Of a DNA stretch of 64,000 nt, positions 36,078 to 44,892 are shown in pieces (positions within the stretch are counted from its first letter, which is position 1; each line of letters begins with the position of its first letter). The stretch is from UBA7985 sp002711265 (GTDB taxonomy: Bacteria > Pseudomonadota > Alphaproteobacteria > UBA7985). The translations under genes and the position numbers were made by a program. A model generated the notes under the pieces. It saw only the letters and a list, made by a program, of their open reading frames with translations. It searched no databases and had not been told where the DNA came from. The stretch is taken from the NCBI GenBank assembly GCA_965660945.1, contig CBFIBS010000003.1:1-64000 (forward strand), given 5' to 3'.

Positions 36078-37592
36078 CTAAACGTCGTTCCCGCCGTCGT
36101 CACCGCTGTCCTTCCGGCGGCGACTGATGCCCAGAAAACCGGTGAGGTCGGTCACGTGCCGAGTGTGGTGCTCGTTGAGACCCGAGGGCGCGCGCTTCGC
36201 CTTGCCGCGGGCGGGCGGGAAGGGTGCAACAGCGGTCTCGAAGCCGAGCTTGGCCGCCTCTTTCAGACGCTGAGGGGTCAGGGGCACTGGCCGCACTTCG
36301 CCGGTCAGCCCGATTTCGCCGAACAGCACGGTATCGGCGGGCACGGGCTGCTTGGAGATCGAGGAGACCAGCGCAGCAGCAACCGCCAGATCGGCGGCGG
36401 GTTCGCTCAGCCGGAGGCCTCCGGCGACGTTGAGAAACACGTCCTGGCTGGCGAAGCTGATGCCGCTGCGGCTCTCCAGCACGGCCAGCACCATGGCCAG
36501 CCGCCCGCTGTCCCAGCCGACGACGGTGCGTCGCGGCGTGCCCGGCGGCGAAGGATTGACCAGCGCCTGGATCTCGACCAGCACCGGCCGCGAGCCTTCG
36601 ATCCCGGCGAACACAGCCGTGCCACTGGGCGGAGCGCCGCTGTCCGGGTCACCGCGCTGGCCCAGAAACAGACTGCTGGGGTTGATTACGGCGGCCAGTC
36701 CATCGCCGGCCATCTCGTAAACCCCGATTTCGTCGGCCGGGCCGAAGCGGTTCTTGATCGCGCGCAAAATCCGGAACGGATGGCCGCGCTCGCCCTCGAA
36801 GTGCAGGACGGCGTCGACCATGTGCTCGACCACCTTGGGGCCGGCGATCGAGCCTTCCTTGGTGACGTGGCCGACGAGGATAATCGCCGTCCCCCGGCGC
36901 TTGGCCAGTCCGATCAGTTCCTGCGCTGAGCCGCGCACCTGCGCCACCGTGCCCGGGGCGGATTCGAGCGTGTCCAGATACATGGTCTGGATGGAATCGA
37001 TAATCAGCAGATCCGGCGCAGCCGGTCCGTCAAAGGTGGTCAGGATATCACGAACGGCGGTCCCGGCGGCGAGTTGGACCGGCGCATCGGCGGCTTCCAG
37101 CCGCTCAGCGCGCAACCGCACCTGGTCGACCGATTCCTCGCCGCTGACATAGGCCACCGACACCGGCGCGCGCCCGTCGCTGTCGCCACCGCGCGCAAGC
37201 TTGGCGGCGGTCTGCAGCAGCAGGGTCGACTTGCCGATCCCCGGGTCACCGCCAATCAGCAGCGCCGAGCCGGGGACCAACCCGCCGCCCGTCACCCGGT
37301 CCAGTTCGGCATCTCCGGTCGAGAGCCGGGGCGGGGGTTCCGCCGCGCCGGTCAGTTCGACGAGGTTCAATGCCAATCCGTCGGCGCGACCCCTGCTGCC
37401 GCCGCCGCTGCCGCTGCCGCCGCTGCCAAAGCCACTGCCGCCGCCCTTTTTGCCCAGACCGCCCGGCGTGCCGGTGCTGATCGCTTCTTCGACCAGCGTG
37501 TTCCAGCCCCCGCACTGCTCGCACTTGCCCGACCAGCGCGAGTGGGACGCGCCGCAGTCCTGGCAGACGTAGTGGGAGCGGGCGCGGGCCAT
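36078..37592 (-). CDS. radA: DNA repair protein RadA
   Basis: The 504-residue RecA-like ATPase helps branch migration in recombination. It has an N-terminal C4 zinc finger (CQDCGASHSRWSGKCEQC), a Walker A (GDPGIGKSTLLLQ), the RadA-specific KNRFG motif (IKNRFGPADEIGVYEM) and a C-terminal Lon-like domain. A Gly/Ser-rich linker (about residues 43-68) between zinc finger and ATPase is unusually long. The start overlaps the mlaF stop (TGATG). Confidence 0.96.
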   Translation of the reverse strand: MARARSHYVCQDCGASHSRWSGKCEQCGGWNTLVEEAISTGTPGGLGKKGGGSGFGSGGSGSGGGSRGRADGLALNLVELTGAAEPPPRLSTGDAELDRVTGGGLVPGSALLIGGDPGIGKSTLLLQTAAKLARGGDSDGRAPVSVAYVSGEESVDQVRLRAERLEAADAPVQLAAGTAVRDILTTFDGPAAPDLLIIDSIQTMYLDTLESAPGTVAQVRGSAQELIGLAKRRGTAIILVGHVTKEGSIAGPKVVEHMVDAVLHFEGERGHPFRILRAIKNRFGPADEIGVYEMAGDGLAAVINPSSLFLGQRGDPDSGAPPSGTAVFAGIEGSRPVLVEIQALVNPSPPGTPRRTVVGWDSGRLAMVLAVLESRSGISFASQDVFLNVAGGLRLSEPAADLAVAAALVSSISKQPVPADTVLFGEIGLTGEVRPVPLTPQRLKEAAKLGFETAVAPFPPARGKAKRAPSGLNEHHTRHVTDLTGFLGISRRRKDSGDDGGNDV

Positions 37593-38329
37593 CAGTCGCG
37601 CCCCCGCAGGAAGGCCTGCAGCGGCTCAAAACCGCTGTCGTCGAGTTGATCGACCGGGCCTTCCCAGCCAATCTCGCCCTCCCACAGGAAGGCCACCCGC
37701 TGGCACACCCGGCGCACCGAGGCGAGGTCGTGGGTGATCATCACCGCCGTCGCCCCTGTCCGGTCCACAGTCTCGGCCATGAGCGCGTCGATACGCCCGG
37801 CGGACAGCGGGTCCAGCCCCGTCGTTGGCTCGTCAAAGAACAGCACTTCGGGCTCGGCGGCCAGCGCCCGGGCCAGCCCGGCGCGTTTCTGCTGCCCGCC
37901 CGAGAGATCCGCCGGGCGACGATCGGCCAGCGCCCGGTCCAGCCCGACTGCGTCGAGCATCTCCAGCGCCCGGTCGCGGCTCTCTGCGCGACTTAAGCCC
38001 TCGGCGTGGAGCAGGCGGAAACCAATGTTCTCCCAGATCGACAGTGAGTCGAACAGTGCGCCGCCCTGGAACAGCATGCCGATCCGGGCACGGGCCTCGC
38101 TGGCGCGCGCCGCAGGTTCGGCGAGCACGTCCACGCCGTCGATCCGCACCGAACCGGCGGTGGCGGGCAGCAGGCCGAGGATGGCCTTCAGGGTCACGGA
38201 TTTACCGGTCCCTGAGCCGCCGAGCAGCGCGATGGTCTCCCCCGGCCGGGCCGAGAACTGCACCCGGCGCAGGATGTCCCGGCCGCCGAGGACGACCCGC
38301 AGGTCGGATATTTCAAGCGCAGCCGACAT
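37592..38329 (-). CDS. mlaF: MlaF-type ABC transporter ATP-binding protein
   Basis: The 245-residue ATPase has Walker A (LLGGSGTGKSVTLKA), signature LSGGQQKRAGLARAL, Walker B VLFFDEPTTGLDP and the H-loop THD. Its resemblance to MlaF/TTG2A, and overlap with the MlaE permease gene (TGATG at 38329), point to retrograde phospholipid transport that preserves outer-membrane lipid asymmetry. No mlaD, mlaC or mlaB is found next to it; those would lie elsewhere. Confidence 0.92.
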   Translation of the reverse strand: MSAALEISDLRVVLGGRDILRRVQFSARPGETIALLGGSGTGKSVTLKAILGLLPATAGSVRIDGVDVLAEPAARASEARARIGMLFQGGALFDSLSIWENIGFRLLHAEGLSRAESRDRALEMLDAVGLDRALADRRPADLSGGQQKRAGLARALAAEPEVLFFDEPTTGLDPLSAGRIDALMAETVDRTGATAVMITHDLASVRRVCQRVAFLWEGEIGWEGPVDQLDDSGFEPLQAFLRGRD

Positions 38330-39117
38330 CAGACGACCCCGAACAACAGCGCGGTGAGCAGGAAATTCGACGCCAGAATGGCGATGGCGCCCGAGACGAC
38401 AGCCGCCGTTGTTGCCCTGCCCACGCCTTCGGCGCCTGCGCGGGCAGCAAAGCCGTGGTAGCAGCCCATGACCGCGATCAGGTAGCCGAAGACCGCTGCC
38501 TTGATCAGGCCGCTGAACAGGTCTCCCCCGGTCAGAAATCGCATGACGTTGCTGATGAACAGCGGCCCGTCGAAGCCCAGCTGGCCGACGGCGACAGCGT
38601 AACCGCCGAGGATACCGATGACGTCAGCGACCAGCACCAGCAGCGGCAGCGACAGCGTTGCTGCGAGGATCCGGGGCGCCACCAGATAGCGCATGGGGTC
38701 GACCCGCAGCGTGCTCAGCGCGTCGATCTGCTCAGTCACGCGCATGGCACCCAGCTCCGCCGCCATGGCCGCGCCCATCCGGCCCGAGACCATCAGGCCC
38801 GCCAGCACCGGCCCCAGCTCCCGCGCGATCGACAGGGCGACAACCTGCGGCACCGCGTCTTCGGCGCTGAAGCGCTCGAAACCGGTGTGGCTTTGCAGCG
38901 CCAGCACCATGCCGGTGAACAGCGCCGTCAGCCCGACAACGGGCAGGGAGAAATAGAAGAACTCGGCCACCTGCGCGACAAAGATGCGCGGGTAAAAGGG
39001 TGGGGTGAACAGCCGCCAGGTCGCCTGAAACGCAAACAGCGTGCGCGCACCCAGACCCGCGAGCAGCGACAGCAAGCCCGCGCCAATCTGCGCCAATCCG
39101 TCGGTTATCCAAGCCAC
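38329..39117 (-). CDS. mlaE: MlaE-type ABC transporter permease
   Basis: The 262-residue permease has five to six spans and the MlaE family core: GMVLALQSHTGFERF, SIARELGPVLAGLMVSGRMG with its interface EAA-like element, ELGAMRVTEQIDALSTL, and a C-terminal GVGRATTAAVVSGAIAI segment. It partners the overlapping mlaF product. Its start is 38 bases after the alr stop. Confidence 0.94.
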   Translation of the reverse strand: MAWITDGLAQIGAGLLSLLAGLGARTLFAFQATWRLFTPPFYPRIFVAQVAEFFYFSLPVVGLTALFTGMVLALQSHTGFERFSAEDAVPQVVALSIARELGPVLAGLMVSGRMGAAMAAELGAMRVTEQIDALSTLRVDPMRYLVAPRILAATLSLPLLVLVADVIGILGGYAVAVGQLGFDGPLFISNVMRFLTGGDLFSGLIKAAVFGYLIAVMGCYHGFAARAGAEGVGRATTAAVVSGAIAILASNFLLTALLFGVV

Positions 39118-39155
39118 TGTGCTGCCGTTGTCCTCATTCGCCCTTCACGGGTGGT

Positions 39156-40250
39156 CTACGCGCTGAGATAGACCCTTTTCGCCCGGCGCGAAAGGCTGGT
39201 CAGGATTTCATAGTTGATGGTGCCTGCGCTCTCGGCGAAGCGCTCCAGCGGCAGACCCGGGCCGATAACGGTCGCCGACGCGCCCACCCGCTGCGACCCG
39301 GCCGGCAGGTCGGTCAGGTCGAGCACCACCGTATCCATGGATACCCGGCCAACCTGGGGCGCCGCATGGCCGTCGATGGCCACTGAAACCCGGTCGGACG
39401 CCGCGCGGGGCCAGCCGTCCGCGTAGCCCAGCGCCACCACACCCAGCACGCTCTCCCGCGCCGTGGTCCAGGTCCCGCCGTAGCCCACCGGGCTGCCCGC
39501 CGGCACCTGTCGCACCTGAATCAGTGGCGCGTGCAGGCTGACCACGGGCGTCAACGGATGCGGCTGGCCGTGGCAGGGGTTTGCGCCGTAGAGCGCCACG
39601 CCCGGCCGGCCCAGTCCGATGCGGCAGAAATCCTCGCCCAGAAAGTGCCCCGAGCTGTTGATCAGGGAGGCTGTAAACCCTTCCGCGCCGGGTCCGGCCT
39701 GCTCCATGGCGTCGGTAAAGGCCGCCAGCTGGCTGCGGTTGGAGGGCGCAGCCGCGTCTTCCGCCTCGGCCAGATGCGACATGAGCAGGCGCCGGGATGC
39801 TGAGCGCCAGACTTCGCTGTTAAAAAGGCCAGCCGCAGCCGCAGGGCTCAGGCCCAGCCGGTTCATACCGGTGTCGACGTGGACCACCAGTTCTGTGGGC
39901 AGGCTTCCCCGAGCTTGCGACCAGACCTGCACCTGCTCCGGGGTGTTGAGCACGGGGGTCAGAGCCTCCCGGGCAAAGGCAGATGGGTCGGACAGGCCTT
40001 CGAGCACCCCGATCCAAGGCGCCCCGCCGAGGATGGCACGCAGGCGGCAGCCCTCGTCCAGCGTCGCCACGAAAAAGCGCTCGGCCCCCGCCGCCAGCAG
40101 TGCCGGGCCGCAGTCTGCCGCGCCAAGGCCATAGGCGTCGGCTTTGATCACCGCCGCCGAACCGCCGGCGCTGCGGGCATTCAGCGCGCGCCAGTTCGCG
40201 GCCAAGGCGCTGAGATCGATGCTCAGAGTGGGTCGAAAATCGTCGGTCAT
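39156..40250 (-). CDS. alr: Alanine racemase
   Basis: The 364-residue PLP enzyme interconverts L- and D-alanine for peptidoglycan. The PLP lysine is in AVIKADAYGLG near residue 35, and RxGxxLYG-like RIGLGRPGVALYGANP and GYADGWPR are present. The ATG at 40250 is where homology begins, although the open frame continues 71 codons further. It follows the OB-fold protein gene by ten bases. Confidence 0.94.
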   Translation of the reverse strand: MTDDFRPTLSIDLSALAANWRALNARSAGGSAAVIKADAYGLGAADCGPALLAAGAERFFVATLDEGCRLRAILGGAPWIGVLEGLSDPSAFAREALTPVLNTPEQVQVWSQARGSLPTELVVHVDTGMNRLGLSPAAAAGLFNSEVWRSASRRLLMSHLAEAEDAAAPSNRSQLAAFTDAMEQAGPGAEGFTASLINSSGHFLGEDFCRIGLGRPGVALYGANPCHGQPHPLTPVVSLHAPLIQVRQVPAGSPVGYGGTWTTARESVLGVVALGYADGWPRAASDRVSVAIDGHAAPQVGRVSMDTVVLDLTDLPAGSQRVGASATVIGPGLPLERFAESAGTINYEILTSLSRRAKRVYLSA

Positions 40251-40260
40251 GGGCGTCAGT

Positions 40261-40800
40261 CTAGGCGGAATCAGGGAGCGGATCGACAAAACAAAACTGC
40301 CCGGGGAAGTCCCACTCGATAAACGGGCCGTTCCAAGTGTCGACGAAGCCTCTAATCCGGACTTCGCGCCCAAGCCAGCTTTCCGGGTCAGGCCAGTAGC
40401 GTCGGACGGTCCGCAGCGCCTGCCCCTGCAACGAGGCGGTGAAGTCCGTCTGATAGTCCGCACCGAAGTTCAGGAACCAGCGCTCCCGGCCTTCGAACAC
40501 GTCAACCAACCGGCCTTCGACCTGCAGGAACGGCGCGGGCGGCGTCGACTGCCCGGCCAGCGCCTCGGCGCGATGCACCGCGCCCTCGGCTTCGTCGCAG
40601 GGCATGGGGAAACGATCGTCGCCGGACCAGTCCAGCGCCCCGAAGCGCGCCATGAGTGCACCGCGAAGGTCATTGCCCTCCAGCGTGGTCTCGGCTGTGG
40701 CCGCACCGGCTAGCCAGAGGCACCCTGAAAACGCTAGGGTGAGGATGGCTCTAGCGGAAGGACCGGGATCATTGAACGAAGACGCGAACAACGGACGCAC
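40261..40800 (-). CDS. Hypothetical secreted protein with thermonuclease-associated OB-fold-like C-terminus
   Basis: The 179-residue product has a signal peptide (AILTLAFSGCLWLAGAATA, cleavage near residue 36). The C-terminal half (FLNFGADYQTDFTASLQG, then LGREVRIRGFVDTWNGPFIE) resembles the domain found after nuclease modules, where it reads like yFNFGxDwrtDFTv and RVRGWVxxxNGPxIE. No catalytic nuclease residues are seen, so nuclease activity is not claimed. The likely start is the GTG at 40800; its 5' end overlaps the beginning of divergent polA. Confidence 0.65.
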   Translation of the reverse strand: MRPLFASSFNDPGPSARAILTLAFSGCLWLAGAATAETTLEGNDLRGALMARFGALDWSGDDRFPMPCDEAEGAVHRAEALAGQSTPPAPFLQVEGRLVDVFEGRERWFLNFGADYQTDFTASLQGQALRTVRRYWPDPESWLGREVRIRGFVDTWNGPFIEWDFPGQFCFVDPLPDSA

Positions 40801-43603
40801 ACTCTATCTGGTTGACGGCTCAGCCTACATCTTCCGGGCTTACCACGCTTTGCCGCCGCTGACCCGCTCCGATGGCATGCCGGTCGGCGCCGTGCGCGGG
40901 TTCATGACCATGATGCTGCGGCTGGTCGAAGACCATGCGCGGGACTACTTCGCGGTGATTTTCGACGCCAGCGGCGTCACCTTCCGCAACGACATCTACG
41001 ATCAGTACAAGGCCAACCGCGACGCCCCGCCGGAGGATCTGAAGCCGCAGTTCGGGCTGGTTCGGGACGCGACCCGCGCCCTGAACCTCTCCTGCATCGA
41101 GAAAAACGGTTTCGAAGCCGACGACATCATCGCCACCTATGCGCGGCAGGGGGCGGCGGCTGGGTTGGACGTGGTGATTGTCAGCTCGGACAAGGACCTG
41201 ATGCAGCTGGTCGATGACCGCATCTGCATGCTCGACCCGATGAAGCAGAAGCGGCTGTACCATGATGACGTGGTGGAGAAGTTCGGCGTCGGCCCCGACC
41301 GCGTGGTGGACGTGCAATCGCTGGCAGGCGACAGCGTCGATAACGTCCCTGGGGTGCCGGGGATCGGGGTCAAGACCGCCGCACTGCTCATCAACGAATA
41401 CGGCGACCTCGACGCGCTGCTGCAGCGCGCGGGTGAGATCAAGCAGCCCAAGCGCCGCGAAAACCTGATCGAATTTGCCGACCTTGCGCGGATTTCGCGC
41501 GATCTGGTGCGGCTGGACGAGGCCGTGCCGGATTTGCCCGACCTCGAAGATCTGCGCCACGAAGCGCACGACGCCGAAACGCTGCGGGCCTTCCTCGAAG
41601 CGATGGAGTTCAAGTCTATCGCCCAGCGGTTGGGCATGGAAGTCGCCGCACCGGCGGGCAATGCCGGCATGGCAACGGACTCGACCGGTCCTGCCCCGGT
41701 GGCGGGAGCCGGGGGTGAAGGCGCAGCCGCAGCGGCTTCAGCCGGCGCCGATGCTGAACCGGCGATCGCCGACAACACATACGAGCTGGTGACCTCGGTC
41801 GAGGCGCTGGAGGGCTGGATCGCCCGCGCCGAAGCCGCGCGACTGGTCGCTTTCGACACCGAAACCACCTCGCTGGACCAGCAGCAGGCCGAGCTGGTCG
41901 GCGTATCGCTGTGCGTGGAACCCGGTGAGGCCTGCTACATCCCGCTGACCCACCGCACGGCCGACCTGATCGCCGAAATGCCCGAGCAGATCGCCCTGTC
42001 TGAAGCGCTGCCCCGACTCAAGGCGCTGTTGGAAAACCCAGCGGTGATGAAGGTCGCCCATAACGCCAAGTACGACCTCGCCGTGCTCCGTCACAGCGAT
42101 ATCCACGTCGCGCCCGTCGATGATTCGATGCTGCTCAGCTTTGTGCTCGACGGCGGAAAGCATAACCACGGCCTCGATGAGCTGTCCCAGCGGATGCTGG
42201 GTCATCAGACCATCCCCTACAAGGTGGTTGCCGGGGTGGGGAAGGCGCAGGTGACCTTCGACTACGTGCCGCTGGACAAGGCGCTCGACTACGCCGCCGA
42301 AGACGCGGATATCGCCCTGCGGCTGTATCGGCGGCTGAAGGCCCGGCTGGTGCCGGAGAAAATGACCACGCTCTACCAGACCATGGAGCGCCCGCTGATC
42401 GACATTCTGGTCGACATGGAACGCGCCGGGATCAAGGTCGACCCGCAGATCCTCTCGCGCATGTCCTCCGAGTTCAGTCAGGACAGCGCCCGGCTCGAAG
42501 ACGAGATTTACGCGCTGGCTGGGGAAACCTTCAACATCGCCTCGCCCAAGCAGATGGGCGAGATCCTGTTCGGCAAGCTGGGGCTGCCCGGGGGCAAGAA
42601 AACCGGCAAGACCGGCGCTTATTCCACCGGTGCCGACGTGCTCGAAGGCCTCGCCGCGCAGGGGCATGCGCTGCCGCGGAGCATCCTCGACTGGCGGCAG
42701 GTGAACAAGCTGCGCTCGACCTATACCGATGCGCTCCAGCACCAGATCAACCCGCGCACCGGGCGGGTGCACACCTCCTACGCCATGACCGGCGCCCAGA
42801 CCGGGCGGCTGTCATCGACCGACCCGAACCTGCAGAACATCCCGGTGCGGACAGAGGCGGGGCGCAAGATTCGCTCCGCCTTCATCGCCGAGCCAGGTTG
42901 CAAACTGGTCTCGATCGACTACTCGCAGATCGAGCTGCGGCTGACCGCGCACATGGCCGAAGAGGAAACCCTGCGGCAGGCCTTCCGCGACGGCCTCGAC
43001 ATTCATGCCATGACGGCCAGCCAGGTCTTCGGGGTGCCGATCGAGGGCATGGACCCCATGGTCCGGCGCAACGCCAAGGCGATCAACTTCGGCATCATAT
43101 ATGGTATTTCCGCCTTTGGTCTGGCGAACAACCTCGGGATCTCCAACGCCGAGGCCAAGGACTTCATTGACCAGTACTTCGAGCGCTTCCCCGGTATCCG
43201 GCACTTCATGGAGCGCGCCAAGCTGTTCGGGCGCGACAATGGCTATGTCGAGACCCTGTTCGGGCGTAAAATCCACCTCAAGGGCATCGCCGACAAGAAC
43301 TTTGCCCAGCGCGGTTTTGCGGAGCGGCAGGCGATCAACGCCCCGATCCAGGGCACGGCGGCGGATATCATCAAGCGCGCCATGCTGCGCATGCCCGCAG
43401 CGCTCGAAGCCGCAGGTCTAAGCGCGAAAATGCTGCTACAGGTGCATGACGAGCTGATTTTCGAGGCGCCGGAAGCCGAGACTGAGGCTTTGGTCGCCAC
43501 CGCGCGTGAGGTTATGGAAAACGCCTGCGCGCCGGTGGTGGAATTGGCCGTGCCGCTGGTGGCCGACGCCGGGATTGCCGATAACTGGATGGAGGCGCAC
43601 TGA
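40745..43603 (+). CDS. polA: DNA polymerase I
   Basis: The 952-residue enzyme fills gaps and removes RNA primers. Domains are the N-terminal 5'-3' exonuclease (RTLYLVDGSAYIFRAYHAL, SSDKDLMQLV, GVPGIGVKTAALLI), an Ala/Gly-rich linker, a 3'-5' exonuclease with proofreading residues present (FDTETTSLDQ near residue 370) and the family A polymerase domain (motif A DYSQIELR near residue 724, RRNAKAINFGIIYG, and HDELIFE near residue 901). The start is uncertain: the ATG at 40745 or the TTG at 40772, which has AAGGA upstream. It overlaps the divergent gene ending at 40800. Confidence 0.97.
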   Translation: MALAEGPGSLNEDANNGRTLYLVDGSAYIFRAYHALPPLTRSDGMPVGAVRGFMTMMLRLVEDHARDYFAVIFDASGVTFRNDIYDQYKANRDAPPEDLKPQFGLVRDATRALNLSCIEKNGFEADDIIATYARQGAAAGLDVVIVSSDKDLMQLVDDRICMLDPMKQKRLYHDDVVEKFGVGPDRVVDVQSLAGDSVDNVPGVPGIGVKTAALLINEYGDLDALLQRAGEIKQPKRRENLIEFADLARISRDLVRLDEAVPDLPDLEDLRHEAHDAETLRAFLEAMEFKSIAQRLGMEVAAPAGNAGMATDSTGPAPVAGAGGEGAAAAASAGADAEPAIADNTYELVTSVEALEGWIARAEAARLVAFDTETTSLDQQQAELVGVSLCVEPGEACYIPLTHRTADLIAEMPEQIALSEALPRLKALLENPAVMKVAHNAKYDLAVLRHSDIHVAPVDDSMLLSFVLDGGKHNHGLDELSQRMLGHQTIPYKVVAGVGKAQVTFDYVPLDKALDYAAEDADIALRLYRRLKARLVPEKMTTLYQTMERPLIDILVDMERAGIKVDPQILSRMSSEFSQDSARLEDEIYALAGETFNIASPKQMGEILFGKLGLPGGKKTGKTGAYSTGADVLEGLAAQGHALPRSILDWRQVNKLRSTYTDALQHQINPRTGRVHTSYAMTGAQTGRLSSTDPNLQNIPVRTEAGRKIRSAFIAEPGCKLVSIDYSQIELRLTAHMAEEETLRQAFRDGLDIHAMTASQVFGVPIEGMDPMVRRNAKAINFGIIYGISAFGLANNLGISNAEAKDFIDQYFERFPGIRHFMERAKLFGRDNGYVETLFGRKIHLKGIADKNFAQRGFAERQAINAPIQGTAADIIKRAMLRMPAALEAAGLSAKMLLQVHDELIFEAPEAETEALVATAREVMENACAPVVELAVPLVADAGIADNWMEAH

Positions 43604-43606
43604 CCC

Positions 43607-44233
43607 ATGGCTGAGAACAAGGGCGCCGCCCAGAAGAATCAGGCCTACGCCATTAGCGATGTCGAGGGCACCCGCAAACTCTACGCCGACTGGGCGACGA
43701 CCTACGACGCCGACACCACTGAAGGCATGGGCTACGTCGCGCCGGACGTGGTGGCTGAGCTGGCGGCTGAGTTTCTGGATAAAGGTACGCCGGTGCTCGA
43801 CCTCGCCTGTGGCACAGGGCAACTGGGCGTGCATCTGCGTCGGCTGGGGTTTTCGACCATCGACGGTCTGGACCTGAGCCCGGAAATGCTCGCCGTCGCC
43901 GAGGATCTGGGTATCTATCGCAGCCTGGGCGAAATCGATATGACCAAGCCCTATCCGCTCAAGGAGGCCAGCGTCGAGGCCTTGACCTGCTGCGGCATCT
44001 TTGGCCCGTCGGTCATCGGTCCTGAGCATCTGCCGTTTCTGGCGCCACCGATGGTTTCCGGCGCGCGCGCGGTGATTTCGATCAATGGCAAGGGCTACGA
44101 GGAGCGACCCTTTGAGGACGCGCTTGAAGCGCTGTTCGACGACGGCCTGTTCCGTGAGGTTTATCGCGGGTTCAACAACTATCTGCCCAAGGAAGGTATC
44201 GACGCCCTGTATCTGGTGCTCGAGCGCTTCTAA
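43607..44233 (+). CDS. Class I SAM-dependent methyltransferase
   Basis: The 208-residue enzyme has motif I VLDLACGTGQLGVHLRRLG near residue 65 and IDGLDLSPEMLAVAEDLGIY after it, typical of UbiE/Methyltransf_11-like Rossmann folds. The N-terminus YADWATTYDADTTEGMGYVAP matches the family entry segment seen in Williams-Beuren-type methyltransferases. The substrate is unknown. It begins four bases after the polA stop and is probably cotranscribed. Confidence 0.85.
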   Translation: MAENKGAAQKNQAYAISDVEGTRKLYADWATTYDADTTEGMGYVAPDVVAELAAEFLDKGTPVLDLACGTGQLGVHLRRLGFSTIDGLDLSPEMLAVAEDLGIYRSLGEIDMTKPYPLKEASVEALTCCGIFGPSVIGPEHLPFLAPPMVSGARAVISINGKGYEERPFEDALEALFDDGLFREVYRGFNNYLPKEGIDALYLVLERF

Positions 44234-44286
44234 TGGGCGCGTGCGCAGACGCCATCGGTGACGTCGAGTCTGAAGCGGAAGATTTG

Positions 44287-44401
44287 GGAAAAGGTAGAGG
44301 GGCAGGCACGCTCATGAAGGTCTGATTGGGCATTCAGACCCCAACGCCATCACCAACGGCCGGGAGCCGTGGTGAGGCACTGAGCGTACCCGCCCCTGAC
44401 C
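44287..44401 (-). ncRNA. Candidate structured RNA (three-way junction), minus strand
   Basis: Positions 44299-44314 and 44381-44396 form a long stem. On the plus strand it has two A-C mismatches; on the minus strand these become G-U pairs and the stem is continuous. The stem extends outward through an internal loop by GGT/ACC and, on the minus strand, is followed at once by TTTT. Inside are a perfect 7-bp hairpin (GGTCTGA/TCAGACC, 44319-44340) and a second hairpin (about 44348-44376). No known RNA family was recognised. A transcript-end structure or a small mobile element are alternatives. Confidence 0.35.
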
Positions 44402-44451
44402 CCATTTCGGGTTCGGCAGGGAACGAGTAAGTGCCAATCCCGACGAGGGGA

Positions 44452-44892
44452 TTAGAACTTGGCTACTGCGTTCAAGAACAGACCATGCTTATCGAACGAG
44501 ACGTTCGTCAGATCATCGTCAAAGGAGCCAAAATTGTAGCCGCCACCGACCTTGAGGTTATCGCCCATGTGGCGGTAAACGGCGGCGAGGGCGCCATAGC
44601 GGATCGCGTGCTGGCCACTGTTGCCAACATTCCCTTGGTACATGACCCGGCCTTCGAGCAGGGCGTCCCAGTTCTTGACCACGTGCCAGTCGAGGCGACC
44701 GACCGCGAGGTGAATGTTGGACCCGAACCAGTCGTTACAGGTGCGGCAGGACGTGACTTCACCAATCTTCACACCGTACTTGGCGCCGACGTCGATATTC
44801 TTCGTCAGCTGGAAAATGGCATCCGCCTCGCCGATCAGGCTGCGCTGACGATAGTCCGCCTGGCGCGCGCCAGCCGAGCCCCCTTGGCCCAA
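44452..44892 (-). pseudogene. Remnant of an outer-membrane beta-barrel C-terminal domain
   Basis: The 146-codon frame encodes amphipathic strands ending in GLFLNAVAKF, with conserved elements such as DWFGSNIHLAVGRLDWHVVKNWD, here in two pieces, and RYGALAAVYRHMGDNLKVGG. I know this pattern as the C-terminal barrel of very large repeat-bearing surface proteins in Alphaproteobacteria. Here no signal peptide or upstream domain exists: a stop lies three codons before the only start (TTG, 44892). About 270 bases of AT-rich sequence follow upstream. I infer a truncated gene left by a deletion or recombination. Confidence 0.6.
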
